The position numbers and the translations under genes are program-made. Shown in pieces: positions 1-12,600 of a DNA stretch of 64,000 nt. Under the pieces are notes generated by a model. That model did not search any database. It saw only the letters and a list, made by a program, of their open reading frames with translations, and was not told where the DNA came from. How positions within the stretch are numbered: the first letter of the stretch is position 1; each line of letters opens with the position of its first letter. The DNA lies in contig CM072877.1 in NCBI GenBank assembly GCA_036937835.1, forward strand, positions 15,864,001-15,928,000. Reading direction: 5' to 3'. The DNA is from Pampus argenteus (taxonomy: Eukaryota > Chordata > Actinopteri > Scombriformes > Stromateidae).

Positions 1-1109
1 AAATAAAAATAAAAATAAAAGAAAGAAATCAAAACAAACAGCTCAACATGGGCCCGTCCTCACTCTCTGTGCTTTAGATACATCACATGAAAAGATTGTG
101 GAACGGGTAAAGCGCTCTTTAACCACATTTATAACTCCACTTTTTGTGAAGATGAATGACCTTTAGTGTAAAATATGATATTTACAGAAAATATGACAAA
201 TGATGATGAAATAATTTAAAGGAAAACTGGTGTCCGATGCTGTGTGGACTTTCAATGGTTATTTATATGACAGACACAAGCATCTATTAGGATGTACTGA
301 ATATGGGTTTGACATTGTTTTTTTAAACTTATGTGTATAATAATAATAATAATAATAATAATATAGACATATGTTTGAAATGTGGACACGTTCTGTAGAT
401 GGCTCAAAAAGCATAGATTTAAATTTACATTTACAAATCCTCCAAACATTAAAATAGTAATGCGACTTAGAAAAGAAAAACAAGCGTCAGCTGTACCTTA
501 TGAATATGCTGCTCGGTGAGACACTGACAAAGCTCTATCTACAAAGTTGTGTCCATACATTGTCCATTATGGAGGAGACACGTCATTTTCCCTTTGTTTA
601 TTTCCACCAAACATGGAATACAATTTAATGCATTGAATATAGACAAAAACTCTTTTTTTTCCTCCCACAAAGCTAGAATAACCCAGTAATCAATGTAGAT
701 AATTATTGGGTTTCATTTATTTTTTATGCCTTTAACATATAGGAGTGTTGACGGTTTGACGTTACATAATCCTGTATGCATTTTGGTTTCCATTTGTGAA
801 ACATGCCTCTGTAAAGTCTGCAAATGGATTAAAAAAATTATAAATAAATAAATAAATAAATAAAAAGGGGAAAAAAGCAAAAACAAAAATCACTCAAAAT
901 TTAAGGCTTTTTTTTCCCAATGTGATGAGGACAATTAGCATTTACAGTAACATTTACAGCCAGGTACTGTACACAGACGCAGGCGCTCACACACACTCAC
1001 ACAACCTTCATTTCCTTCTTCATCATGTTGCAGACTGTCAACACACACACACACACACATACACAGGCCTGCTCTCACACGCCTAAGTACATACACGAGC
1101 ACTGGTGCG
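1..1109 (-). other. ntrk2 3' UTR and downstream flank
   Basis: No coding signal was found here. The stretch follows the TrkB stop codon on the minus strand and is AT-rich, with TTTATT (AATAAA on the minus strand) at about 598-603 and again near 713-718 as candidate polyadenylation signals. It contains an (ATA)n run near 337-363, an (AAAT)n run near 843-863 and a (CA)n run near 1040-1061. Confidence 0.55.
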
Positions 1110-1456
1110 TCAGCCGAGTATTTCCAGGTACACGGGGGAGGCCTTAGCGAGGCTCTGGAGCATGCTGTGGATCTCCTTGATGTTCAGCCTCATGTAGGGC
1201 TCCCTCTGCCAGCAGCCCAGCATCAGGTCATAAACCTCTTTAGGACAAGTGCGGGGCCGCTGCAGCACGCGGCCCTGGGTGATGCACTCAATCACCTGCA
1301 GGACACAGGGTGACAACATGCTGTCTGCTGTTTGGCTGTGCAAATTCCACAAATACTACCAATGAGATTACACATGAGATGCAAGTCATGAGAGGTATAA
1401 ACTGGAAACAAACATATATACAAGTGGGAAGGTGAAAGAAACCATTAGATTATTAG

Positions 1457-1503
<47 letters not shown>

Positions 1504-4500
1504 TAAATGATCACACAATGATCACTAAATTTGATCACTTTTCAATCCACATAAAATCCATTTCCTGTCTCGGTTCTGTTGAAATTTGAACAAACGTAAA
1601 AGTTTTGATTAGTTAGAGTGTTAGACTTCATCATTTCTATCACATATTGTGTCTTTGCTTTTGGTCTGTGTCACATAACCCTGATTTTTATTCCCCCAAG
1701 TTTCCAATTTGGGGATTAAGTGTAATTTAAAGCGTCTCTGACCTCATTGTTGGACAGCTGGTACCAGGGCTGCTTGCCGTAGGTGAAGATCTCCCACAGC
1801 ACCACGCCCAGGCTCCACACATCACTCTCCGTGGTGAACCGCCGGTACATGATGCTCTCTGGGGGCATCCAGCGGATTGGCAGCATCGTATGACCGCCCA
1901 CCTGCAGAGAGAGAAGAAAACAATCTCCATCAGAAAAGTCAACAAAGCTGAAAGCTTTACGGCTGCTGCCTGGATTACTGGGACATTTTTACTCTGCTGC
2001 ATCCTACTGTAACACAATCTTCATATCATGTTTATATGTCATATATATGAATAATATATATATATATAATGCATCTCAGAGCTGTTTCTGTTTCTGTTTC
2101 TGTTTCTGCTTCTGTGTGTTTAGATTCCTGACTCGGGCAGCAGAGGGCACTGTGGGATTCAAGCTGGGATGTGAGACACAAATGATGAGGGAATAAAATA
2201 CATCCATCTGCTCCTCAACATGATTTTTTTTTTTTTCATTGGCCTATATTGAAGGATCAGGTGCTTATTAAAAGAACATAATCTTCTCCGTGTGTTACAG
2301 TCAAAGGCTATCAGTGGCTCAAACCATTTTTGTGGACATGCTCTCACATATATAACTCCTGCATAGTTTAACATGATGGTGTCTTCATGCAGAGCAAACA
2401 GAGGTATTGCCCATGCATTTGGCCCTTATTACAAGAGAAACAGAAATAAATAAATTATTCTATCCAGATTATAGAATTTGCATTTAAATTGTTTTTTTTT
2501 TTTTTAAAAAGGATAAAATACTTTTGGTTAAAAAAAAAAAGTCAATTCTGTAGCTTTAGTTATTTCAGACCAAAACTGGAATAAAATTTTAATTACATAT
2601 TTGAGACTGTACGCTGTGAAGTATGTGGACACATTTCCATTTTTCCTCTGTGTGTGTATATATGAGAAGGTTGCGTATGTTTCGTGTATCTTTGGACTCA
2701 CTCTGTAGTAGTCTGTGCTGTAAACATCTCTGGACATGCCAAAGTCTCCTATCTTCACCAGCAGGTTTTCTCCTACCAGGCAGTTCCTGGTAGCCAAGTC
2801 TCTGTGGACAAAGTGCTGGGAGGCCAGGTAGACCATGCCAGCAGCAATCTGTTGGGCAATGTGCAGCATCTGTGACTGGGTGAGCTCCACCAGGATACTG
2901 TGTTGACCGTCCGCCATTAGCACTGCGTCAGGACCGTGGGACCTGCACCGAAAACACTTCAGTCAGGGCTTCAACTTTGAATCGTACCGTTGGATAGTTT
3001 AGGTAATATGATGCATGACAAAAAAATCACAACAACCAAATTCCAGTACTTAAATGTACTATTCCAATAAAGATGGGTGATATAGAGATTATTGTATGTC
3101 TATTTTCTGATTGGATAACCTCCTACAGTGGCAATCAAAAATCAAAGCTGTTGACCAATAAATCGTCTGGCACGTAACCCCCCTGTAAGACCACAACTGG
3201 TCCATTTTTACACTTTAGTTTTTGTACAGATTAAACAAATAACATGCTAATTATTATGCTTTAGGGGATGTTGCTGGATATTTTTTAAAATCTTTGGACA
3301 GAGCCGGGCTAGTTGTCTTCAGGCTGTAGCTTCATACTTAAGATTTGCATCATTTTCTCATCTATCTCTCAGCAAGAAAGCAACAAAAATAATATAAATA
3401 TCCCAAAATGTCTGCAAACAGTTCCTTTAACACATGGCAGTATTTATAGAAATCAAAATGATCCTCCTACCTGAGGAACTTGTTCAGGTCACCGTGTTTC
3501 ATATACTCAAACACCATGATGAGCGGGTCGCTCTCCACACACACTCCATAGAAAGTGATGATGTACTCGTGTTGCAGGTTGGTGAGGAGCTCGGCCTCTC
3601 TGTAGAAGTCTGCCCGGCCGCTCTCGCTGGCCTCTTTCAGAGTCTGACGAAAAAAAAAGCAAAAGACACAAAGACAAGGGACACAACCACGAGAAGCATT
3701 ATCTACAATAATGTACGTCTAGTCAATAAATTTCACCAAGTGAATGACAAGTGCATTGATTATTTGCTTCCTGATCTGTACCTTGACTGCCACATGGATC
3801 TTCTCCTGGTCTGGTGTCAGCTTGTAGCACTCAGCCAGAAAGACCTTCCCAAAGGCTCCTTCTCCCAGCTCCCTCTTCAGTACAATGTTGTGTCTCTTGA
3901 TGTGCTGGACAACTTTGACACAGAATAAATCAGATCAATCAATCTATCAATCAATTATTGGTGTGTATGCATCTTATTTAATGGGAATTTTGCTTTTGAT
4001 TTGTCTAAAATCCAATGATATTCAACTTACAATTATGTAAATTATGTACATTTTATAAAGTTGGAAAAAAAACACATAAATATAAAACACTTGACTTTGC
4101 TGAGTTGAACCTCCTGTAAACACGATTGTGTTTCTGAACATTATCTGTAGGTTAACCGTCCAGTCACAGAGCAGGAGTCACTATCACAATGCAGCAGGAT
4201 GCTGACAATAAATACGGCGTCCAGCAGTGATCCCTGCATGGATTTATCAGAAAAGGTCCAGGTTACCAGACGTTTGTGGAGCGAGGCGGTAACTCACACG
4301 TGTCAGATTTCAGCATGCTGCCAGAGTTACGAAAGTACTGTGGGTTCTCAATGACAGGAATCTTTGTCATCCCAATGATCACTGCGTCTGGACCCATCTC
4401 CGAGGACGACGGGGTGTTGTTGCCATTGGAGACGTGATGAAGAGGGCTGGCGGAGTCATCGTCATTACTGATGACTGAGGAGGAGCCTAGGGAGCCACAG

Positions 4501-7500
4501 AGGAGGAGGGAGGAGGAGGAGGAGAAGAGGGAAGAGTGAGATGAGCACACATGAGAAGTGGAGGGTAGAGGTAGTAGGTTGAAGAGAGCCCAAAAGCAAA
4601 GAGAAGGAAGAGGAGGAGAAAATGATAAATACAGATTTGTGTAGTGACAAAAGGATTTAATAAAATGTGTTCACCTTTAATACCAAACTTGGAGTTTCTT
4701 CCATATTTCAGAATGATCACCATGAGAACACAGCCGGTCAAAGCAACTCCAGCGATTCCCACAACTACATACACCTGGTAAAAGGAGAAGAAAGAAGACG
4801 GTTTGAAACAGACTGTCAACAAAAATGTCTGTTGTCCTTTTAATCAGTGGTTCCCGATCTGGTTAAATCTGAGGAGTTGTGACAGTAAAAAGTAGATATT
4901 TCTTTGTTTAAGAGGCCACAAGTCAAAAAGTTGGGAGATACTGTTTTAGATGGTAATGAGGATCACTTACTGCAACACTGTCGTCCAACGGAGGGAGTGG
5001 TGTGTCTAATAAAAAAATATTTAAAAAAAAACACCAAACACCAATCAATCATAATGCTTGTCTGAACATATGTAAATATCACAACTGATTTTTATTTTTT
5101 ATTTTTTATTTTTTGCAGTTGTGACTGATGAGTGTCATGTTATATGTGTAATGCTGTGCAACAAAACACCTACCGGTAGTGTCTGGGCAGAAGACAGATG
5201 CAGGCACAAACCCAAAGAGGGAACATCATAGGACAAAGGTAAGAATTTAATTTAAAATTTATAACTAATCATGCAGGTTTTATCACGCTAACAAAGTATG
5301 ACTATTGTTGGTTTTATTAATATGAATCGTTACTTACAGTAGTAGAGGTCTTCTACTAAAAAGAAGGAAAATCTTAATGTTAGCTTCATAAACAGAAACC
5401 AGCCTCAGAAATGAATAGACTCCTGTAAAAAGACAACTTATTGGGACCTGTGTGATTATAAGGCGGGTCGATGAACTGGGCAGAGACCTTCTTCTCGTCC
5501 CGGCCGTACTCGTTCTTCGCCACCAGCCTGTATACCCCGTTGTGGATGTGCGTGGGGTTGACCAGCTGCAGGCAACCGTGGTACTCGCTCTCGGTGGACA
5601 GGTGGATCATGGTGCGGATGTAGTCCTGCTCCTGGAGAGACTTGTTCTCGTGGTACCACTGCAGCTCAGGCTTGGGGTTCCCTGTCACACTGAAGGGGAT
5701 GCACCAGTGGTGGTCCCGCTCTGGCCCCAGCAGCTGCTGGATGGTGGGGGCAACTGACACGGAGGCAACAGTAGAGGAAGAGTAATCACGGGATGATAGG
5801 AAGTAAACACCAGGAGGAAAAGCAACATTCATAGGCTTAGAGAAGAGATGCAGTATGGGGAAGAGAAGAGAGAGAGAGAGACTGGTCACACAACATTTGA
5901 ACAGCGACATCAGGAAAACATGGAAGGAGGAGAATGAGGAGGAAATGTGGCATTAAACAAGCAGAGGAGTATAGCAGGGGACAAGGAGCTTCACATGAGG
6001 AAGAGTTATGGACAGGAAACACAGAGAGTCAATAAGATCTGCCGAGAGACAGTAATGATAACAAACTGAGGAGCCTTCTGCTTCCACTGAAAAAATAAAA
6101 GTCTAGAAGAAGGCATTTACAAGATAACCCCAGAGGAAATTAGACTAATTCCTTAATAACTTACAGAAGAAAACATCATTTCTAAAGATGTATACTGTTG
6201 CTAGTTGATGTTTACAGTGGACGATAACAGAAAAGGGAGAGCCCTTACAGAGAATATTCAGCTGAAGGGTGGCCTTCATCTGACCGACCACGTTCTCGGC
6301 GCTGCATGTGATCACCCTGCCGTTATCATCGGGAGACAGGCCCGACAAAGTGAGGCTGCTCTCCATATCCATAGGATCAATCTGTAAACATAGCATTAGT
6401 TCACACACACACACACACACACACGATGCAATTGATACTTCCTGGAAAGTAGCTAGCGAGCAAGTATAGAGAGGGTCATAATACATAGATAAATGTAATG
6501 GTTCAAATAGTTAAACAAATATAAAGTTAGTTAGCTCAAAGTAGGGTCATTTATTAACAGCTGAAGTAGCCTAGGTAGCTAATAGTAATGGATGAACAGT
6601 TAAAGTAGTTCAAAGTAACGTGGATATCTATAAGTAATGGACACACAGTGGAAGTAAAACAAAATAATGGATAACAAGTTGTTAGAAAGTCAATATGTTA
6701 TATGATCAATAGCAATAAAAGTTTAAAATCATAAAGCAGGTAGGAAGTGTATTTGATGGGACTATTTTCACCTGGGATTAAGACACACCTGGTTAGCATG
6801 GTGCTGTACAGAGGACTCCCTCAAAAAAAAATCATGATTTTCATGATATTAAAGGAAAATGTCACTATATGTGTTTATGGGTTTTGACAACAATTGAGCT
6901 CTATGGCAACACTCTTTGGCTACACACACAATACATGTTAGTAGGATTGAGTTGTTATTCAGGGGGACTTCCAGACATGTTTTAAGATGTATATATAAGA
7001 TACTCTGCTATGAATAATATTTCACTCCACTCCACTCAAAACCTTAAAAAAGTAATCAGGATCCCAGAGTGATGAACCTGTACTATAGGTTTAAACACAG
7101 ATCTAAAAGGTATAGACTGACTCACCTCATAGTGAGTAGAAATCATATCAACGTTCCACAAGATCTCAGGAGGAGGAGAGCCGGAGGCGCTGCACACAGC
7201 TTTAACATCACTGCCCTCCATCTCAGTCACAACTGTGGGCTTGACCTCTACTTGGGGAACCACTGTGAGAAACAAGCAAACAATAAAATTAACCTACTGG
7301 CTAGATATAAAACGTTATGTAGATTTGTGTCTGTCTTCGTGAAGCAACGACTTCTCTAAACTGTTCAATATCAGATACGCAGCGTTGCTTATTATAACAC
7401 GGTTTCACATTACCACAGTCCGGTGGGGTGAGAGTGGCAAACGACTTTGTTACTCTTCGGTCGTCTATACATTTCAGGTCTTGACTGTCAGTGTCTTCGA

Positions 7501-10083
7501 GGAGCCTCATTTTAATCCACAAGTTCTCACAAACACAATCTAAAGGGTTTCCATACAGGAGGAGCCTAGAAAATAAAAAATAAATAAAAAAACAACACAG
7601 CATATGAGAAACTCTGTGGTTTGCACACATGGAAAGCAACTTTTACATACACACGACACTTACGAATAGGTTACGTTAAAGTTCTGAAATGTCCTCCATG
7701 ACAGTGTTGATAGGTTATTGTCTCTGAGATTCCTAAAAGGAAAAAAACAACAATAACTTATCATGTGAACAACAATGAAATAACTAAAGAGCGTCTTTAA
7801 AAAGGCTTCTTACACATATTGAAGTCTTGTATTGTTGAAAAATGCATCTGGTGATATAGATGTCAATCTGGTCTTTATGACAGTTCTGTTGGAGTTGGTA
7901 AAATATAAAGTTATTAAAGATATATTTCACTTTAACGTAAAACGCTTACAAACATGCTGTGTGATACTCACAGGTTTCTGAGGTTTACGTAGTGCCTCAA
8001 ACTGTTGTCATCGATTTCAAACAGTTTGTTTTGATTAGCAATGTATCTGTCAAGAAATGAGGAAAAAAACAATTAGCGTTCAATTCATCCTTTATATAAT
8101 GTAATGTTTGATGCCATTAAGGCCAAGTTGGTCTGTAAATGGATGCACTAGAGGCACATTTACTGGCAGTCAGCTGAGTAGAAACTTAAAGTAAAACTAC
8201 AGTCGCCTTTACTCGTATGCGTTCATTAAATGTACAATCACAACGCGCCGTGTAAAGCAAGCAACATTCGGTTGTGTTTGTGTACTTCGTGAAACTGAAC
8301 ACCGTGACTGTTGCTTTCATGACATTGTCAGCTAAATCTTGCACGTATAATGTTGCCCACACAGCTGTCAGATTCCTTCACTGAGGGAGTTTTGGTCTGC
8401 AGCACATTTGATTTTTTCACTATAATGTGGATCAGTACAACAGTATTTTACACACTGGCAGGAAGTGACAGAGATGATGCTTTTAAAAGTCAAAACATAC
8501 TTGTTTTTATGCCTCAGTGATGCACAACTGCTATTAATTTAGTTCTTGTTTTGAAGGGGTAAAAATTGCACCACTTAACAAGCATTATGAATATACATCC
8601 AAGAATCAATACACAATAAATCAATAAATTCCTAAATGTTATGATGACTGAAGTTCTAGTATTTTCCAATGTATGACAGCACAACGTAGCAATTGTGAAT
8701 GATTTAAATGAGATTTGTTTTTTTGTTGTTTGTTTTTTACTATAAGAATTACAGGTTGAATTTTCAACGATAAATGATCATTATAATGCATTTATGAAGT
8801 AAACAAACCCTTTACAGCATCAGAAATGATCCACAGCTCTGTTGATGTCGGTACAGTTACTATGTGTATTTCATGACCTGTAACTGCAGATTGTTATAAA
8901 TGTAAAGGACCTGTATCCCCAATAATTTCACTTACACTTTAAATATGATAAATACTGAACTTATTTGTCAAACCTGCACATTTTACTCCCTGAAATGCCA
9001 CTTCAAACTAATTCACAAGGCTACTACATGCCTTGAAATGAATTATTTTACATTAATAATGCTTTTACAGCTACAGCAGACGCCTATAGGTCGATGTGAC
9101 ACCTAGTTCCAGTCTGTCTGCCTCAGAAAACTCACCCAGTCTCCCCTCCTCTCTCCAGTGGGTGCCATGCAGTTGTATACTTGGTTGTAGCAGGTCCACA
9201 GGCCTACACACTGACGCAGATAAGGCTACATAACTGTGGGGAGCCTATCGCTGGCTCTGTACAACTGATGTGATCTCATGTGTAATCTGTCAACAGTGTG
9301 GTAATTTGGAAATATTGAGGCCAATAAATAAATAAATAAATAAATAAATAAAAAAGAATTAACACCTCAAAGGCCTGAAAATGTACCCCATCACTACCTC
9401 TGGAGCTGATTTATAAAGGAAACACCGACTAATCCAAATAAGTCTGACGCGCACTCTCACGACCATTACGCACGCACGCGCGCGCACGCACACACACACT
9501 CACACACACACACCGTTAGTGGCTCACGCAACCCCAATCCCCACCACACTAATATATACACACACACACGCGCGCGCACACTGTGCTTCATGATCTGACA
9601 AATTCACTGGTTATAATAAAATATAACAATCATAATAATAATTGGTGCTTGACATTAAAGCGTGGAGGACATATTTCTATTGATCTTTAATCCACAAGGG
9701 GAAATAAACGCCGGGCCTGTTATTAATGTTGCTGATATTATTATTATTACCTCTAACATTATTATAATCCCAATCACTTGGGTTATTGTTATTGATATCG
9801 AGGGTAGCTCTTTACGCATTGCATCCTAATAAGTTCACAAGCTCATTTTATTTATTTATTTATTTATTTATTTTTCATACACTTACATCTCGGTGATGTT
9901 TTCCATGTCATCTAACATGAGGGCAGAGAAATCCTCGATCCCCGGTACGGAATCAATACAAACAATCCTTGAGATGCTGCAAGTGCAGGATGGGGGGCAA
10001 GCATCGCTAAACCTCCACAGCCCCATCAAAACCAAAAACAATCCAAGCCGAGCCATGCCATATTCCCCCGCGCTGGAGTCCAT
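1110..10083 (-). CDS. ntrk2: TrkB neurotrophin receptor tyrosine kinase, complete coding region in 18 exons
   Basis: Receptor tyrosine kinase of the plasma membrane that binds BDNF/NT-4-type neurotrophins. Exons, 5' to 3' on the minus strand: 10083-9887, 8046-7972, 7885-7814, 7732-7664, 7565-7414, 7262-7126, 6381-6249, 5753-5448, 5355-5338, 5182-5174, 5005-4971, 4774-4675, 4486-4298, 3912-3782, 3643-3471, 2942-2702, 1901-1743, 1295-1110. They total 2382 nt in one frame (793 aa). Seen in order: signal peptide ending before CPPSC, leucine-rich repeats, LRR-CT cysteines, two Ig domains (HHWCIPF, YHGCLQL), membrane segment about residues 402-424, Shc-site NPQYF, kinase with GEGAFG, VAVK Lys541, HRDLATRN (Asp647), DFG (Asp665), YSTDYY loop and C-terminal PVYLEILG (PLC-gamma site). 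The tail ASPVYLEILG and ISNDDDSASPLHH fit TrkB better than TrkC as I recall them. The start is 10083 or 10056; the shorter start gives a cleaner signal peptide. All catalytic residues are intact. ntrk2a versus ntrk2b cannot be decided here. Confidence 0.95.
1459..1500. repeat. (TA)n microsatellite
   Basis: An uninterrupted TA dinucleotide run of about 42 nt in the last ntrk2 intron. Confidence 0.95.
3100..3420 (-). repeat. dispersed fish repeat, family A, reverse orientation
   Basis: Shares the blocks GGACAGAGCCGGGCTAG and GGCTGTAGCTTCATA (reverse complement of the family's CTGGCTCTGTCC and TATGAAGCTA blocks) with copies near 23.5, 40.1 and 56.2 kb. Lies in an intron of ntrk2 between kinase exons. 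From memory, this family is abundant in percomorph genomes; its class is not determined here. Confidence 0.6.
5174..5355 (-). other. ntrk2: two coding microexons (18 nt and 9 nt) in the TrkB juxtamembrane stalk
   Basis: Seen: an 18-nt exon at 5355-5338 (acceptor TTTTTAG, donor GTAAGT) and a 9-nt exon at 5182-5174 (acceptor CTGCCCAG, donor GTAGGT), followed by a 35-nt exon at 5005-4971. All join in phase 1 between the third extracellular exon and the membrane exon, reading VEDLYY, then YTT, then DTPLPPLDDSVA. Both lengths are multiples of three, so each exon can be skipped without a frameshift. Inference: optional neural-type microexons that alter the stalk close to the membrane. Confidence 0.65.
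6401..6424. repeat. (CA)n microsatellite
   Basis: About 24 nt of CA repeat immediately upstream (in the minus-strand sense) of the Ig-domain exon 6381-6249 of ntrk2. Confidence 0.9.
9327..9873. repeat. simple-repeat-rich stretch in ntrk2 intron 1
   Basis: Contains (AAAT)n near 9327-9352, (CA)n and alternating CG/CA tracts near 9470-9515 and 9555-9582, and (TTTA)n near 9845-9873. The rest of 8047-9886 is a 1.84-kb first intron in which I see no exon. Confidence 0.85.
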
Positions 10084-10977
10084 CGCAGGTCCAATGATAT
10101 CTCCCAAACAGAATCTGGTCAAATTGAATTATTGTTAAGATATCCCCCCCACCCACCCACCTCCTTGCTCGCAGCTTTTTTATCTGGACAAGTTAATCCT
10201 TTCGACTCCGCAGGAAAAAAAAAAGAAACAGAGACACTACGCCGTCGGTCAGGAATGCGCAGAGCCCACGGTTTTAATATCAAGATGCCATGGACTGGCC
10301 TTCCCGTCTCCGCAGAGCTGGTATCACACTACTGCATATCGATGCCGTGAAGCAAGGTGTCAAGTGGTCCGTCCCGGTGCTGCTGCTGCTGCTGCTGCCG
10401 CCGCTGCTGCTGTCTCACTCCTCTATCACAGCACACACTGTTCGCCTCCCTGCCTAGTAAAACAAATATGAGATGTTCCAGATGTTTAGAGATCAATAAG
10501 CAGGACCCCCCCTCCCTCTACGAGCGATTCCTCATATATGTGAGGTGATGGGGAGGAAAGGAGAGACTGCACAGTGGAGTAAGGATGCGTGGTGATGCTG
10601 CGTGTGTAGGGAGGAAGGCTACCTGCATCCGTCTATCGATTATCGCCGAGGACGAGCGCATCTCCCTCCAGCCAACGCTGGGGTTGAGTTTATAGGGGGG
10701 GGGGGGACGGTTGCGATGGTACCCTGGAGATTTATTTATGACAAGTTGTATTTATAGGGATTCGTTTAGGAAATAGCTTTTTTTTTTTTTTTAAATCATG
10801 CAACAAAATGTTGAACATCAGGCAGCTGCAGTTTTTAAGTCTTATCAGGCTGTCAGAGTGGACAGCTGCGGGTCAGATGGCCCGTGTGTGCTGGGCACAA
10901 CAACAATATGGATGTAAACTCCTGTGTTGTGATCTGTCTTAGTTACTCTGAAGTCATGCATTGGAAGAAAAACAACA

Positions 10978-10993
10978 CCCCCCCCCCCCCCCC

Positions 10994-11030
<37 letters not shown>
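10978..11030. repeat. poly(C) run joined to a (CA)n microsatellite
   Basis: Seventeen C residues at 10978-10994 run directly into an ATACA(CA)n tract up to about 11030. The homopolymer length is prone to sequencing error. Confidence 0.95.
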
Positions 11031-11031
<1 letters not shown>

Positions 11032-11700
11032 AACACTGTTGTAAGGTTGGCCATTAGGCCTATAGTGTGACGTACGGTTGACGCACAAGCTGGGGTGCAT
11101 CTATGAAAAATAATTACCTATACTATGTCTGCAAGCTTCAAATGGGTCCCACACCAGTTACTGATCAGTGCACGATATCGGGGCAAGAATTGGAAGAAAA
11201 AATATATTTTCCCTCCTACCAATATTTTCCAAATATATACTTTTTTTCCCCCATTAATTTTGTTGGATTATTGCATAAAAATATAAATACTTCAGGGCCA
11301 CCGTACTGTAAGCATGTGTAAATGTTTTATTTGCATAGGAAAAGACTATATTTTGATTAAAGTTGGAGACATTTCAGGACATCAACCCGTAATTTAATAT
11401 GTGGGTGGGAGGGGGGGTGCCCACTTACAAATGTATATGCATATAGCTATGAATGTGCCATAATTTAGATAATATCTGCAACATGTTAATGTCATAAACT
11501 GGGCATAGACATTTTATATAAACCCTCTATTCTCAGCTTTCTTTTGAGGATTACTATGCAATGCCAAACATCAAGCTGATAATATGCTTGAAAAATGATC
11601 AAATAAATCCTGTTTACCACTGGATTCCTAAATTTCACTCATAATGAGGAAGCATACTCAGCTAGGACACATGATCTATGACACAGCCTGGATGGTTAGT

Positions 11701-11849
11701 GTCGCTATGGTGACTTGCTTTTTACAAATAGCACGGACAATGTCAAGTGTCGCTATGGTTGCAGATGAAAATATGTACGCAGGCTTTTTTTTTTTTTTTT
11801 TTTTCATGAGAAACATCAAGAACTGAATTATATCTGTCTCCATGGTAAC
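11701..11849. promoter_or_regulatory. cluster of three X-box-like (RFX-type) motifs
   Basis: Seen: GTCGCTATGGTGAC at 11701-11714, GTCGCTATGGTTGC at 11749-11762 and GTCTCCATGGTAAC at 11836-11849. Each approaches the imperfect-palindrome X-box bound by RFX factors (known consensus close to GTNRCC-AT-GGYAAC type). The first two lie in a short duplicated context 48 bp apart. Placed between the ntrk2 and hnrnpk start regions. The regulatory role is inferred. Confidence 0.45.
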
Positions 11850-12339
11850 CTCAGAGTATAGGAGAGGAGAAGAGAGCCCTTTATTTTGCAATAGATCCTT
11901 GCCTATATCTGAAGGAGCATGACAACACTACGAGAAAAGGCATGTTTGAAATAGATCAAGTATGGACATAATTCAGGCTCCTGATTTGCAACAAATGAGC
12001 AGTCAGGTGGTGACTCTGATGTCGGATTAATAAGTCTGATCTCATGGCCTTATCATTTTATCACTGCAGAAAAGCCAAAGAGAATCAAGTAGTGTGTGCT
12101 CGTCTACACGCATGTGTCTGTGCATGAAAATGTTTTATATTGTGGTTGGTTGGTAAATGCAACAGAATATATACTAAATAAATGAATTATGCTGCCTCTC
12201 TTGAAGATTTTAGCTGGATAACAACACATAGACGGAGAAGAAGGTGCAACTTCTTCAAAGTGACTTCACCTCATTGCACCTTGTTCCAAACTCCTGCACC
12301 TGGTTGTGGTTGGAACATGAGTAGTTTCTGGCATGCAAG

Positions 12340-12600
12340 TGCAGAGCTGCGACAATTAGTCGAATAATTGATTTGTCAATTGATAGAAAATTAATCTGCA
12401 ATTATTTTGATAACTGAATAATAATAATCTTTTTTTTTATAGAGAAATTACAAAAAAAAAAAAAAAAAACGCTGGTTGCAGTTTTTAAAACATGAAGATT
12501 TTCAGGTTTTTGTGTGGTGAATGATGGTAAACTCAGTTTCTTTGGATATTGGACCATTGGTCGAACAAAACAACACAGTGGTCATTCTCAGTGGTAGAGG
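12340..12600 (+). repeat. dispersed fish repeat, family B (GAGCTGCGACAATTAGTCG end)
   Basis: Begins with AGAGCTGCGACAATTAGTCG followed by AT-rich TTGATTTGTCAATTGAT blocks. Matching pieces occur near 14.2, 26.65 and 35.8 kb. The terminal GGGCTGCAACTAA type and its mirror suggest a short non-autonomous element; the class is inferred. Confidence 0.6.

Noticed and set aside
3434..3928. 164-codon open frame on the plus strand
   Set aside because: It is the antisense of TrkB kinase exons on the minus strand, where the real protein is clear.
10056..10122. Longer TrkB N-terminus starting at 10122
   Set aside because: The triplet there is TTG, not ATG. True in-frame ATGs are at 10083 and 10056.
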